The position numbers and the translations under genes were made by a program. From Bactrocera neohumeralis (taxonomy: Eukaryota > Arthropoda > Insecta > Diptera > Tephritidae): a stretch of DNA of 64,000 nucleotides. Below, piece after piece: positions 31,378 through 41,955 of this stretch. The DNA lies in the NCBI RefSeq assembly GCF_024586455.1, contig NW_026089623.1, positions 10,822,204-10,886,203 on the forward strand. The letters run 5' to 3'. A model generated the notes under the pieces. It had not been told where the DNA came from, made no database searches, and saw nothing but the letters and a program-made list of their open reading frames with translations. The first letter of the stretch is position 1. Every line of letters starts with the position of its first letter.

Positions 31378-32394
31378 CTATTCTCCTCGGTGTTCGATGG
31401 AGACAACTGCTGTGGGTAATAGTACCCTACTGTGATTTTTGCTATGTAGCGTTTGGGCTTTTAACGCCTTTGAGCAGCATGGTGCTTCTTGGCAGGTTTC
31501 AGAATTTGTAGTTGCAACTAAACCTGTTGCTCTTTTTACGTTTGCGCTGTTTGGGGGTGAGCTGGAATAATTTGTTATATGCAACATTGAATGATGTCTT
31601 TTATGACAGTAAACGCAATTGAATTTGCTTTCGCAATCTTTAAGCGTATGCGCATGTGACAAACAGTTGGTACATAGTTTTTTCGTTCTTACGAAATTCT
31701 TTCGATCGGTAATATTAATTTTTTTTGAATTTTTCGCACCATTTGAGCTTGTGACCTCCTCTCTACAAAGTGTGCATGGCGTTTGTTTATATTGTTCGGA
31801 TGTGAACCATTGATTCTTAAAAAATCTTCTATTTAAATTATTGTGGCTATTTGCTTAGGGTCTATTGAAGGTTCTATTGAGATCGTTTTGAACGTTTTTC
31901 ATTCTGACTAGTTTTTTATCTACCCTTTCTGCAATTTCATATTGGGTAGTAAGAAATTCTTTCATTTGCTGCCACTTTGGGCGCTTTTTTCGCGATGAGA
32001 GCGATTGTTCCCATAAAAGTAACAATTTTTCTGGTAATGCAGCTGTGCATATATTCACCAGAATGGGGTCCCAATTGTCTGTGGGAATATTGTGTGTCGA
32101 TAGAACCGACAAACATTTTGAAACAGTGGATTGTAGCTTAATGAATTCTTCACTTGTTTCTTTCTGAATTTTTGGTAAATTCACTAATATCGTCACTTGC
32201 TTGTCGACCAATATTCTCTCGTTTTCGTAACGTGCTTTAAGAACTTCCCAAGCAAAGTTGAAATTTTCGTCATTGAGAGAGAACTGTTTGACTATTACGC
32301 CTGCTCGACCTTTGGTTTTGTATCTAAGGTAATACAATTTCTTCGCTTGTGATAATTTAGGATGGTTTATGTACACAGCTGTTAACATTTTTAA
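31378..32394 (-). pseudogene. BEL copy B Gag, N-terminally truncated
   Basis: The Gag starts abruptly at TAVYINHPKLSQAKKLYYLR (32388), equivalent to about residue 165 of Gag A, so the first part is lost. It keeps LLLWEQSLSSRKKRPKWQQM (tryptophan where copy A has a stop). After stops at about 31855 it continues in the same frame with the zinc motifs CTNCLSHAHTLKDCESKFNC and VYCHKRHHSMLH. It ends …VVSIEHRGE at 31378. Amino-acid identity to copy A is high but the DNA is clearly older. Confidence 0.85.
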
Positions 32395-33275
32395 CAGTTC
32401 TCCACATATTCAACAAAGAATATGAGGGAAAGAAATATATGTATGTATTTTCGGCATATGAGGACATGGCATATATGCCAAAGCAGATTATATGAAGAGA
32501 GATAAATATATTAACATGCCTATGACGATTTTCGTTTTGCTTGTTTATATTTTATTTCATTTTGAAGAGCGAAAAATGTGTACAAAACACACCTCTCACA
32601 CAGAGACCATAAACAAATTTTGTATGTTCTTGTCTCACATGCCCAAGAATATGAAGATACATAAATATATGTATGTATGCATGCTCCTAATGCTGCTCCC
32701 AACAACAGCATTGTGATATTTTCATGCTTCAATTTTTATTTCAACTTGGGAATCGCAATGTATGTAAATATGTATGCTTTTGCGTTTTGCCGTCGGCAAT
32801 TCATAATTATGATATGAGTATAATTTTGCATGAATGCATGCATAGTAATATTTATAGTCAATTTGGACTTGCATATTTAATAATTTTCTTTGATTTTTAC
32901 ATAATATACTATCCTAATAAATATTTCTGTATTATATTATATTTCCTACTAACAGAAATTAAATTTATCACAACAATATATACATACATATCTACATCTT
33001 CTATCATATCAATCTTATGTCTCTGCACATGCTCATATCATAATCTTATTATGCATACGCATGTGCGCATTCAGAAATTCATATCATGATTTTATCACTT
33101 ATCAATATAATGTATTACATACGCGACTTTCGTAATTAATGCCGAACGATTCTAATTTTATTTTAAAATCTTTATTTTGTGATCTTCATGTTTCGGTTGG
33201 TTCTTAAAAACTAGCTACATTCTTTAAACACTACTTATATTTATATGGTTCTTAAATTTACAAATTCAGACTCAG
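32395..33275 (-). repeat. Repeat R-B, copy 2, and flanking non-coding DNA
   Basis: 32735-33115 is the inverted partner of 15690-16115, ending with TTATCACTTATCAATATAAT near 33090. 32395-32735 is AT-rich with TATATGTATGTATG tracts and no gene. The shared edges suggest an unclassified mobile element of at least 0.4 kb. 33120-33275 has no feature. Confidence 0.55.
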
Positions 33276-33375
33276 NNNNNNNNNNNNNNNNNNNNNNNNN
33301 NNNNNNNNNNNNNNNNNNNNNNNNNNNNNNNNNNNNNNNNNNNNNNNNNNNNNNNNNNNNNNNNNNNNNNNNNNN
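33276..33375. other. Assembly gap 2 (100 N)
   Basis: Exactly 100 N; both neighbouring ORFs that seem to bridge it do so only because N was read as open. Confidence 0.98.
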
Positions 33376-33444
33376 ACCTTGCTTCCAATGGAGGTTGAAG
33401 GAACCTGATCCTGTCAAGGTGGCTGGTGTTGCGTCAAGCGACAT
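33376..33444 (-). CDS. Start of an unidentified ORF running into gap 2
   Basis: From an ATG at 33444 the minus strand is open for 23 codons up to the gap (MSLDATPATLTGSGSFNLHW…). The composition (Ser, Thr, Gly, few Lys) differs from the AT-rich surroundings and the start context is AT-rich leader, so this could be a real start codon. Upstream (33450-33780) there are several GGTAAGT-like donors and an AGAGACAGTTC block that resembles an LTR or 5' UTR. I cannot name the protein. Confidence 0.35.
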
Positions 33445-33449
33445 ATCTA

Positions 33450-33840
33450 TAACTTAAACAAAAATAATGAAATGAATTGTAAAATATTGAATTGTTAAAA
33501 ATTAAATTACGAAAATCTATTATAAAATACTTACCTTAATGTTCTATTACATACCTTAATACTTACCATAATCTATTACAATATTTAACGAAAGTTGAAA
33601 ATGATTATACTTACCCCTTTTTAATACATATTTATATTACCACTAGTTTAAGCCGTTAGTTTTAAGATCTAGGCTTAGCAATTAGATTAAGAAATAAAGA
33701 ACTGTCTCTTTGAATTGAACCGTGAAACCGAAAGCACGCTTTTTCGTTACCGAAACAATTTATACATACATCTTTCGCTACAGGTAATTGGAGTGATTTA
33801 AAATTGCGCCTCCCTAACTATTAGAATTATTTTTCGTGTC
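33450..33840. other. Leader-like non-coding stretch
   Basis: AT-rich. On the minus strand GGTAAGTAT repeats three times (near 33530, 33570 and 33610), which might be tandem splice-donor-like repeats. Nothing else is recognised. Confidence 0.3.
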
Positions 33841-34304
33841 TCAAAAACGCTTAAGATTTTTCAAGTTCCATCGTGTGGGACAGTAACTTTTCAATGATGT
33901 TTGCAATGCATGTTGGAGATTCGATTTTTTGAAATATTTTACGAGGCTTTTGCAAGAACCAATTAAATGTTTTAAATCATTTGTAGTCTCAAATGCAGCG
34001 TTTACTACGTTAGAGAATAAATGATTAGAACAATTGATTCTCGTGTATTTTGTAATGCGCTTTTGATATTACTTCCTCTAGCAGTCACAAATATAACTGA
34101 TTCGAGGTTACAAATATCAAACTGAGAAAATATGCTGAGTAGATTGTTCTGAATATTTATACCTGTTGATTTGTCGAAATCCATAGACTTGATACCCAAA
34201 ACTATGTTTTTAAATTGGAACCGTCGAAAAATCTTTTCCTCTTTATCGCTTTTCAAATAGGTAAGAGAAATACTCGGAGCGTCGTAAGCGCACATCTCAT
34301 GTTC
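33841..34304 (-). pseudogene. Hermes/hobo-like hAT transposase fragment
   Basis: Reading from 34304: …DFDKSTGINIQNNLLSIFSQ, then LESVIFVTARGSNIKSALQN (Asp of the usual V-T-D-R-G-x-N replaced by Ala). After a frame change at about 34035 it continues with INCSNHLFSNVVNAAFETTN, …YCPTRWNLKNLKRF and the stop at 33843-33841. The INCSNHL and P-T-R-W-N motifs are characteristic of the hobo/Hermes branch. The catalytic Asp replacement and the frameshift make it inactive. Confidence 0.78.
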
Positions 34305-34382
34305 TTGCCTGACCCGCCCACATTTCTTGTATATATAGTATCTCTTAGTAATTTTACTATGTTTTAATGTGATATTTTAAAA

Positions 34383-34574
34383 GAAAACTGAATAAAAGGA
34401 TAAGAAACAAAGAAGTTGCAGTTTTGTAGTTTTTACGAAGTCACTAGAGTCCTTCCTTATAAACCTAACCTAAGCTCTCCACTTTCTAGAATGTAAGATA
34501 AAGCTTTGCATCTAGGTTTAAGAAAATAATTGAATAAAAGGATAAGAAATAAAGAAGTTTCAGTTTTGTAGTCA
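34383..34574. repeat. Direct duplication within the hAT remnant (143-bp spacing)
   Basis: TGAATAAAAGGATAAGAAA followed by AAAGAAGTT-CAGTTTTGTAG occurs at 34390-34431 and 34533-34574 with few differences. Confidence 0.65.
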
Positions 34575-35399
34575 CTACAATCACGCGCTTCGTTCCTTTT
34601 AAAACCCCTCCGCGTAGGTATAAAATATATTTTGAACAGGCACGGAATTTGTGAATATATTCATGAATAAACAATGAGCCACTTATTAGTGAATATATTC
34701 ATGAGCCTTTCAACTCATCTAATGGTGTGCAACGAATAGCTCAAACAATTGTATACGGAGAAGCAAGCCAAGCCAAGTGTGAGCGATAAGTGATTGTGAG
34801 ACATATTCACACTCATTATTACACAAGCAAGCCATGTGATTGGGTGAAGATAATATTTTTAGTGAGAGCAAGTATGAGTGAACAATGGGGGTGATTCATG
34901 AATTTGAGAGTTTAATCATAAGCCAAGATTTCACTGCAGATCACTGATTACGATAGAAGCGTTACGATCGCGTATGTCATAATACGAAATACAGGCTTTT
35001 ACGTGACGAGTGATACGTTCACGGATGTAACGATACCACCCCTGATACTTGCTTTTGTCGCAAGTGGCTATGTTATCGTTTATGATGAGTAGGCGTGCTG
35101 TAACTTTATAGTTCTACGTGCTCAGCATTAGGTTTAGGAGTAAGTCAATATGTACTTTTAGTTTTAGTTGTGTATTTTGATATTTTGACTTTAAGCCGTA
35201 ACAATAAAGTAGGTACTAGCTGGGGCATTACCCAAATTACCTTATTTGGACCTGTCACTGCTCATCGGGATAATTGGAATCCGTTGGTACTCATCAATTT
35301 AATTCGATTCACACCCTCAGACAAAATTAGAAATTTAATCGCAATTAAACACTTTTCAATATAAAACCAAATTCTAATTTAACGTAATAACACATAAGT
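34575..35399. other. Non-coding; hAT 5' subterminal region and gypsy leader
   Basis: 34740-35044 is the subterminal part of the hAT remnant. 35045-35399 has no motif and precedes the first Gag-like ORF of the errantivirus-like copy; a convincing primer site was not found. Confidence 0.35.
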
Positions 35400-36062
35400 A
35401 TGAGTTGGGTTGACACGCTAAAAAATGTAAAGTTTGAGTGCAATAATGAAATTGAGTGGGACATGGAAGTTAACGACAGCCAAGTGCCAAAAGTAAAAAA
35501 AAAACTCAACAAAATAAGGGCGAAAGTTAACAAATTATTCATTGCAACACTACAAATTGATGCGTATAGTAGAGTTTCAGCGAAACCAGATATTATGTGC
35601 AACACCCCACTCGATGTAATTAAATCAGTCTCTGAATTTAGTGAGCACGCTAAATAAAAAGACCTAACACGACCAATATGGTAACAGAGCCAAGGCGCCA
35701 TTAACTGAACAACGTTGTTCAATGAGCCCCTGATGTACAAAAATCCCATATTCTGGACAGCAGAAGCTGTTGTACTCAAAGTCGAAGATGACAACGAATC
35801 GTTGGGTGACAATGACGCATTTCATTTTTTAGAGAGCGCTTCCTACTGCCATAGATCAAACGCCAGCTGGACAGGAGACTTTAAAAAATTAGTTAACAAG
35901 GGGCGGGAAAGAATTACCATAAGCCCTTAAAGGAGCTAAAGAACGTAATTTTTGTCGAAAATCCTTTCTCTTTGAGCTCAGTTTACAGCTCAAGTAAAAT
36001 AAAAAATAAATGTCTGGTGAAAATCTTCGGACAAACTTCACCATTTTTGGTACTAGACACAC
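35400..36062 (+). pseudogene. Gag-like ORFs and protease edge of G4
   Basis: The first ORF (35400-35657; MSWVDTLKNVKFECNNEIEW…) and a second in another frame (35715-35930) show no strong domain. I place them as Gag because of their position before protease and RT. …KPDIMCNTPLDVIKSVSEFS resembles the helical end of errantivirus Gag. At 36010-36058 CLVKIFGQTSPFLVLDTL is the lead-in to an aspartic protease, cut at its active site by the MITE. The call is moderate for Gag and better for the protease edge. Confidence 0.5.
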
Positions 36063-36065
36063 TAA

Positions 36066-36599
36066 TGCCCGGTTTCACAGTTCATGCTTAAGTTGTGCCT
36101 AAATAAAATCTTAGCTAAGTATTGTTGCAAACTGAGAAGTCGTTTGCGTTTCACAGTCAATGCTTAATTTCTATAAAATTTTATTATGATATATGGCAAC
36201 GTTATGGGCAACAAATGTTTTACAAATGTCATTCATAAAAATATGTTTGAAATATTTAAATTATAACAGACAATACATAAATTTGCGAGGAAAATTATAT
36301 CAAAAATTGATGAAAACAACAAAAGAACCCCAAATTTCATCACTAGCGAGTCGGAGCACCTATGGGATGAGGGAAAAGTATAAGCTGTTATTGAGTGCAA
36401 ACGAACGGACACTTGCCCTACGCTACGAAAGATGTCGCTGAAAATTCAAAGCAAATTCAAAACAAAAATCAGCTGTTATTTAAGCATTGCTTAAGCCTCC
36501 CATTTTCAGTGCTTAAGCATAACCTAAGTATGAACTGTAAGACACTATTTTCCTGTTTTATCTTAAGTACAACATAAGTATGGACTATGAAACCGGGCA
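36066..36599. mobile_element. Harbinger-type MITE, 534 bp, TSD TAA
   Basis: The left end TGCCCGGTTTCACAGTTCAT and the right end (reverse complement TGCCCGGTTTCATAGTCCAT) form inverted repeats of about 30 bp. Both are flanked by TAA (36063-36065; 36600-36602), the 3-bp target of PIF/Harbinger elements. GCTTAAG-type motifs repeat just inside both ends. The internal ORF has no domain. Confidence 0.85.
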
Positions 36600-36602
36600 T
36601 AA

Positions 36603-36760
36603 GTTCATTTGGCGCAAAATTATAGCTTTACCCAGATTTATTTAGCGAAACAAGACCGCGAAAAAACTTCAATATCGGTGAATGCTGAAAAATATGAGTT
36701 TATCCGGTTGCCTTTTGGTTTGAAAAGAGTGGAAAATATCTTTTATAGAACTTCAAGCCT
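36603..36760 (+). pseudogene. RT palm fragment of G4, upstream part
   Basis: The frame reads YSFTQIYLAKQDREKTSISV and NAEKYEFIRLPFGLKRVENI, the standard fingers-palm block of gypsy RT (…REKTAFS…YEF.RLPFGL..). It stops making sense after …IFYRTS at about 36755. The matching downstream part begins at 38346. Confidence 0.8.
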
Positions 36761-37362
36761 AGACCCGCGGCTCCCCTCGCTCCTTTTTGTCAAGTATATT
36801 ATTATTACAATATATCAATATATGCTTATATTGCATTGCTCAATGCAATGCTTCAGGAATATTTGTGAGCTTTATGCAGTCATCTCAAATTATGATTCAA
36901 CTTTTTCTTGTTCAGAAACAATTACAGTATAATCCCTATACATATGTATGTATGTAAACAAAAATGAATATACCCTGCTGTGTGATGTTATTTTATTTTT
37001 TTTTTTAAGTATTTTTTTAAGTATTCAAATATAATAATTCTCACTTGAATATTGAACACATGCTTATGTTTTGAAATATATTTTTTTTATTTATTAACAT
37101 AAAACCATAAAAAGTAGCCTATGCCCTAACAACTCCAAGCTACCTCATCAGCAATTTTCAGCCAAATTGGTTCAGACATTCTTTAATTATAAGTATATAC
37201 ATAAATTGTTAAATCGAGGGTGATTTTGCAACAAAGGTCGCTGTTAAGACCTTCTCCAGGACTAAAGGAATACCTGTGCAAATTTTCACATCTTTCCGTG
37301 TTGTTGTTCGGGCGTTATGCGCGGACATACCAAAATAGTGTTTTATGTACTTTTATATATTA
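36761..37362. other. Unclassified insert flank
   Basis: 600 bp between the RT fragment and the foldback mariner, AT-rich with no motif. It also interrupts the RT, so the mariner may have landed in an older insert. Confidence 0.35.
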
Positions 37363-38343
37363 TATCGGGTGATTTTTTTAAGAGCTTGATAACTTTTTTT
37401 AAAAAAAAAACGCATAAAATTTGCAAAATCTCATCGGTTCTTTATTTGAAACGTTAGATTGGTTCATGACATTTACTTTTTGAAGATAATTTCATTTAAA
37501 TGTTGACCGCGGCTGCGTCTTAGGTGGTCCATTCGGAAAGTCCAATTTTGGGCAACTTTTTCGAGCATTTCGGCCGGAATAGCCCGAATTTCTTCGGAAA
37601 TGTTGTCTTCCAAAGCTGGAATAGTTGTTGGCTTATTTCTGTAGACTTTAGACTTGACGTAGCCCCACAAAAAATAGTCTAAAGGCGTTAAATCGCATGA
37701 TCTTGGTGGCCAACTTACGGGTCCATTTCTTGAGATGAATTGTTCTCCGAAGTTTTCCCTCAAAATGGCCATAGAATCGCGAGCTGTGTGGCATGTAGCG
37801 CCATCTTGTTGAAACCACATGTCAACCAAGTTCAGTTCTTCCATTTTTGGCAACAAAAAGTTTGTTAGCATCGAACGATAGCGATCGCCATTCACCGTAA
37901 CGTTGCGTCCAACAGCATCTTTGAAAAAATACGGTCCAATGATTCCACCAGCGTACAAACCACACCAAACAGTGCATTTCGGGATGCATGGGCAGTTGGC
38001 CACCAAGATCATGCGATTTAACGCCTTTAGACTATTTTTGTGGGGCTACGTCAAGTCTAAAGTCTACAGAAATAAGCCAGCAACTATTCCAGCTTTGGAA
38101 GACAACATTTCCGAAGAAATTCGGGCTATCCAGCCGAAATGCTCGAAAAAGTTGCCCAAAATTGGACTTTCCGAATGGACCACCTAAGACGCAGCCGCGG
38201 TCAACATTTAAATGAAATTATCTTCAAAAAGTAAATGTCATGAACCAATCTAACTTTTCAAATAAAGAACCGATGAGATTTTGCAAATTTTGTGCGTTTT
38301 TTTTTTTAAAAAAGTTATCAAGCTCTTAAAAAATCACCCGATA
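37363..38343 (-). mobile_element. Foldback mariner derivative with about 345-bp inverted arms
   Basis: The ends are TATCGGGTGATTTTTT and its complement, flanked by TA. The usual short inverted repeats are extended: 37363-37715 and 37994-38343 are inverted copies that each contain the 3' third of the transposase gene. Only the middle 278 bp is unique. The N-terminal DNA-binding part of the transposase is absent. Confidence 0.85.
37473..38012 (-). pseudogene. mariner-type transposase, catalytic half
   Basis: The frame is open for 179 codons. It contains WFQQDGATCHTARDSMAILR (second catalytic Asp), then after 36 residues PPRSCDLTPLDYFLWGYVKS (third Asp), and it ends NEIIFKK. The first Asp is before the fragment or lost with the N-terminus. 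A spacing of 36 differs from the 34 of classical mariner, placing this in a DD36-37D-like group. Read from 37994 on the plus strand, the complementary arm encodes the same C-terminus (LWGYVKSKVYRNKPATIPAL) with frameshifts. Confidence 0.88.
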
Positions 38344-38345
38344 TA

Positions 38346-38830
38346 AGATTGACGACATTCTGAGTGAGCACATAGGAAAGATATGTTACGTTTATGTTGA
38401 AGACGTAATCATTTTTTCTAAAAGCTATATTAATAATGTGCAAGAAATGTTTGTGTGATGCTAACATGAAAAAGCAATGTATTCGTAGGCTGCGTAATAA
38501 CCAAAACGGAGTAAAAAAATGAGTGCCATAAAGGAATATTTTGGCCAGAAAAATCTGTACAGTGTGCTATCGTTGCGTGGATTTGCTAGCTATTACACAC
38601 AGTTTATTAAAGACATCGCGGCAATAGCGAGGTCCTTGAGCAATACTCTCAATTAGAAAATGGCACCGTGAGCAAGCATATGTCAAAAAAGGTTTAACTC
38701 GAGTTTAATGAAACTCAAAGAAACGTCTTCGAATGTCTAAAGAGCGTATTGCCATCAGTTTCAGATAGAAACACCAATGGGAAAATTAAAAGATGGAAAT
38801 CTTACATTGATGAGCACAATGTAGGAGTGT
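38346..38830 (+). pseudogene. RT palm, thumb and tether of G4, downstream part
   Basis: IDDILSEHIGKICYVYVEDV carries the catalytic box as Y-V-E-D: the first catalytic Asp has become Glu. FSKSYINNVQEM follows. After frame changes come RGFASYYTQFIKDIAAIARS (thumb block, about 38575) and DRNTNGKIKRWKSYIDEHNV (end of RNase H, about 38767). The order is that of errantiviruses of the gypsy group. The gene has many stops and large losses. Confidence 0.8.
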
Positions 38831-39229
38831 TCTACTTGTATATACCACGCTTGCATCTCGTATGATAGTCCATGTAAAAATGCTCAACTTCTGAATTTAT
38901 TCCCAACTAAGCCAAGTTTTAATCATTCATTCCACATCGAAATCGAATTCGCGGCGAAAAGAATTTTCGATAACCTGCTTTACAAATATTTTAAACAGAT
39001 ACAATTGTATTATATTTAAAGTACAGTGATGATGAGGATTCTGTATACACTCGTCGAGAGCGCAAAAATATATTAGTTCGAAAGGGATACTCGAAATGGA
39101 TGACTATATGGTATGTGAGATAAAATATTTAGATGTGGTCAATAGTTTTGAATACATATTTTGTTCAAGGTGAATTTCCATTACCACCAGTGAGGAATAG
39201 GAAGCAAAAACAAATTTTTTCGTCCAATC

Positions 39230-39550
39230 AAACGTTCCTGGTGTGACAAAAACAGTTGATGGAACTTACGTAAGGATAATTACTCCGTCAAAATATAATC
39301 ATCTGTATTTTAACCGGAAAGGAATCTCATTTCTGAACATTATAGTGGTAATGCCTTTTCAAAATTAACTTTTCACTCAGTATAATATAAATTTGTCTTA
39401 TGTCTGTGCTAATATTCATGATTCTTACATATGGAGTATGAGTGATTTCAAAATTATCAGGCCATCAAATAATCGGAGAAGAAATGCAAATATAATAATA
39501 GGTGAGAATAATTTTGGGGAACCAATAACATGCATGCAAAAGGAGATTTA
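39230..39550 (+). pseudogene. PIF/Harbinger transposase (HARBI1-like) nuclease fragment
   Basis: HARBI1-type nuclease cuts Harbinger DNA at its ends. The frame NVPGVTKTVDGTYVRIITPS is followed by YNHLYFNRKGISFLNIIVVM, matching the block around the first catalytic Asp and the N-R-K-G motif. After a stop and frame change, NIHDSYIWSMSDFKII carries the H-D-S motif of the second Asp. The third catalytic residue is not visible. It may derive from an autonomous relative of the MITEs at 36066 or 49653, but the termini were not found. Confidence 0.7.
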
Positions 39551-39612
39551 ATGCATATCATGCCAAATGCCTAATTATTGTTGAGAAAATCGGTTTTTTG
39601 TTGCCATGGTAG

Positions 39613-39730
39613 TGAACGCTTGGAATATCCAATTGGCACCACGTAGCGAAAAGAAGAAACGACTGGCGCGCTGTTGTTAACTCGGCTATAATCGCGTAAG
39701 CGGTGTCTACGCCAATTAGGAAGAAGAAGG
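39613..39730 (+). mobile_element. LINE fragment c: 3' end only
   Basis: GCGTAAGCGGTGTCTACGCC followed by AATTAGGAAGAAGAAG is the 3' terminus and (GAA)n tail of the same LINE as at 41956, in plus orientation. It is 5'-truncated, as expected of incomplete reverse transcription. Confidence 0.75.
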
Positions 39731-40329
39731 TAGTGAACGAGAAATACATTACGCACCATTTTTAATTTATACCACAGAAGAGAGAGAAAAGCACCCCATG
39801 AAAATATGGACATTCAAAATTCATTTATTCAAACAAAAAATATTTCATTAATTGCTAACTGATTTAAAACTAAATTATAATTGCTTGAGTAAAAATGGCA
39901 TACCAGTTCAAATCATAGGAGTACGCAGTATCAAAAGACTTCTCTTTTTGATTTAGCAGTTAAGATCGTAGATTCAATCAAATTTGGCAACAACTTTTTC
40001 ACTGCCAACAGCAACAGGTTGCAAGAGTATAATAATTTTTGTAGAGCCAAAAGATGTCATTTCAAATGTCGAATTTTATTGTTGAATATGACTGAAAAAA
40101 AAACAATAAATACAGTGGTTCAGATGGAGTTTTCAATGCTGGTAATCTCACTTTGCCACTAGCATCCCGGGCGTTTCACCTTGTCCGGATCGCAATGTGG
40201 AAAAATTGCGTCCATTATTCCTATGTATGAGTACATACTATAATCAATCTGAAAACAGGACGATGTATTCGTGATCGCCGTGCACGATTCAGTTCAAGTA
40301 CCGGGTCAACAGCTTTATTTCTTGTCTTT
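39731..40329. other. No gene recognised
   Basis: AT-rich sequence of uncertain origin between the LINE end and repeat R-A; no motif on either strand. Confidence 0.3.
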
Positions 40330-40626
40330 CGACAAATGCTCGATATATGAAAGATATGTCACCAGCACCCCACGCTTTTCTCACAATAATGCAGGAATTT
40401 TTCCTGCATTATTATTGTTAGTTTATACAAAGAATTATTCTTCACTTTTTAGTTTGATATGTTTTAAAAGCGTGTTTTTTAGTTTTTTTAAACTATATTT
40501 ATTTTTAATTTTTAAGTTTGACGTGAGAAACCCCAAATTTGTTAAAATATGAACTATGACATGTAGTATTGGTTAAGTAAATCGATAGTTAGGCAGCATT
40601 TAATATCTACTCGTAACCTTTCATTG
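40330..40626. repeat. Repeat R-A, copy 2
   Basis: It matches 13606-13846, with the hairpin GCAGGAATTTTTCCTGC at about 40391 and the tail …TCTACTCGTAACCTTTCATTGA. The left flank ATGCTCGATATATGAAA is inverted relative to the first copy. Confidence 0.65.
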
Positions 40627-40639
40627 AATTATGCGGCTG

Positions 40640-41087
40640 ATATCGGGGTGTTTTTCCTAGTCCTGATATAAGCCCCATAGAAAACCTCTGGCTCCGTGAA
40701 AGCGCGGATAACCAAGAAGAGATCAAGGACTTTGCCAGAATAATTGAAAACATTTGGTATAACGGTATACCGTCACAAATCAGTCGTTAGTTGATATATA
40801 TGATTATAAAACATACGAGTTTTTATTGTATCGCGTTCAGTTTTGAGAATACTTTTTATAAGTATCATATTGGAAATTGAAATCTCGGAAATATTTTGCT
40901 TCGGCTTCTAATCAAAAATGGAAACATTTATTTTGAACTGAATTATTTAATTTTGTGACATATATTTATATAAATCAAGTTTGAAGAAATTTGTTTTATA
41001 TAATTCTTTATTTTTAAATATTTTTAATTTTTATTTTTAAACATACATATCTAAGGTGTTCTCCTTTTTTGTCCGCTACTGTAGATC
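40640..41087 (+). pseudogene. Tc1-like transposase C-terminus with right inverted repeat
   Basis: The frame SPDISPIENLWLRESADNQE followed by EIKDFARIIENIWYNGIPSQ is the third-Asp/Glu block of Tc1-type transposases (usual pattern S-P-D-x-x-P-I-E-N-x-W). It stops at about 40788. The downstream sequence ends near 41087 with TTTTGTCCGCTACTGTAG, whose complement CTACAGTAGCGGACAAAA is a typical Tc1-group terminus. The first two thirds of the gene are missing. Confidence 0.78.
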
Positions 41088-41089
41088 AA

Positions 41090-41955
41090 TCACATGAAAT
41101 AAAAATATCGATATGTTGCCCTGTACTATTAAGCAATACTGATTGCAACCAGAAAAACGTTTTTTTAACGATAAAGAGAATAAATCATTTGTAGCATAAT
41201 AATAATAACAATAACGTCACTCATTATCCTAATGATTTCGCGATTTGGACTGAAAAAACATATTGCTGAAGCGGTTATAGATGATAATGAAAGAGGAATA
41301 GTTGACCCGAAACTTTAGCCAACAGATTTCATGCTCAGCATTATCTGGCTAAGGTCCGTCTAGAATAATGCTGAACGTGACCACCACCCTGATGAGTGTC
41401 CAACACCCAAAGTGACGTCAACGTATTACGGTAGCAGCGGATTTAGTTGACATATTATGTATTTGTTATTATGTATTTTGTTATTCACTTGTACACCTTT
41501 GCATAGTATAATTTAATACAAAGAAAATATATTCATTTCATTTCAATTATTTCTGATACAGCGCCCGTCTTACGAAACTACGTATATTAAATATCTTACG
41601 TCTTAAAAATGTATAAATCACTTTAAACAATTTTCAGGTGTTGTTTCAGGTATTTGAACTTTGTAAGGTGGAAAACCTTAAAATAATTGTGCACAAGAGG
41701 TAGGCGTTTGGACGAGAACCATTTTGGCGACTGGGCCATGCCCATAAAAAACAAAAATAAGGGACTACAATGATCCTTTTTAAATTGCTTAGTACTTTAA
41801 TATGTATGTAATATGTTTAATATGTGTCCTCGAGATAGCCTTTATTTTTTTATACATATACCAACACCCTCATAGTAGCTGATTATGTTGATATATGTAT
41901 CGTTCAACACTAGATCTTTCTTAATGAAGTGTTACAAACAACTGTTTAACTCTAT
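41090..41955. other. No gene recognised
   Basis: Mixed non-coding DNA. A 41340-41440 patch with CGTGACCACCACCCTGATGA is more G+C-rich than its surroundings, but no frame gives a known motif. Confidence 0.3.

Larger units (their letters stand above)
33841..35044 (-). mobile_element. Hermes/hobo-like hAT remnant
   Basis: The minus-strand 5' end is probably at 35044, reading CAGGGGTGGTATCGTTACAT, a hAT-type terminus (CAGGGGTGG). The transposase fragment lies 0.7 kb inside. Between them are a 34383-34574 internal duplication and GTGAGCGATAAG/GTGATTGTGAG motifs. The right part of the transposase and the other terminus are missing. Confidence 0.6.
35400..38830 (+). mobile_element. Errantivirus-like Ty3/gypsy copy G4, split by two insertions
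   Basis: Plus-strand Gag-like ORFs (35400-35930), a protease edge (about 36010-36058), an RT block before 36740, then RT, thumb and tether from 38346 to about 38830. A Harbinger-type MITE (36066-36599) and a foldback mariner (37363-38343) with flanks separate these. All frames are broken. No LTR was recognised. Confidence 0.7.

Noticed and set aside
33241..33457. ORFs on both strands through gap 2
   Set aside because: They are open only because N is not a stop; just the 23-codon start on the minus strand was kept, at low confidence.
35170..35364. Small ORF before the gypsy Gag
   Set aside because: No domain; probably leader sequence of G4.
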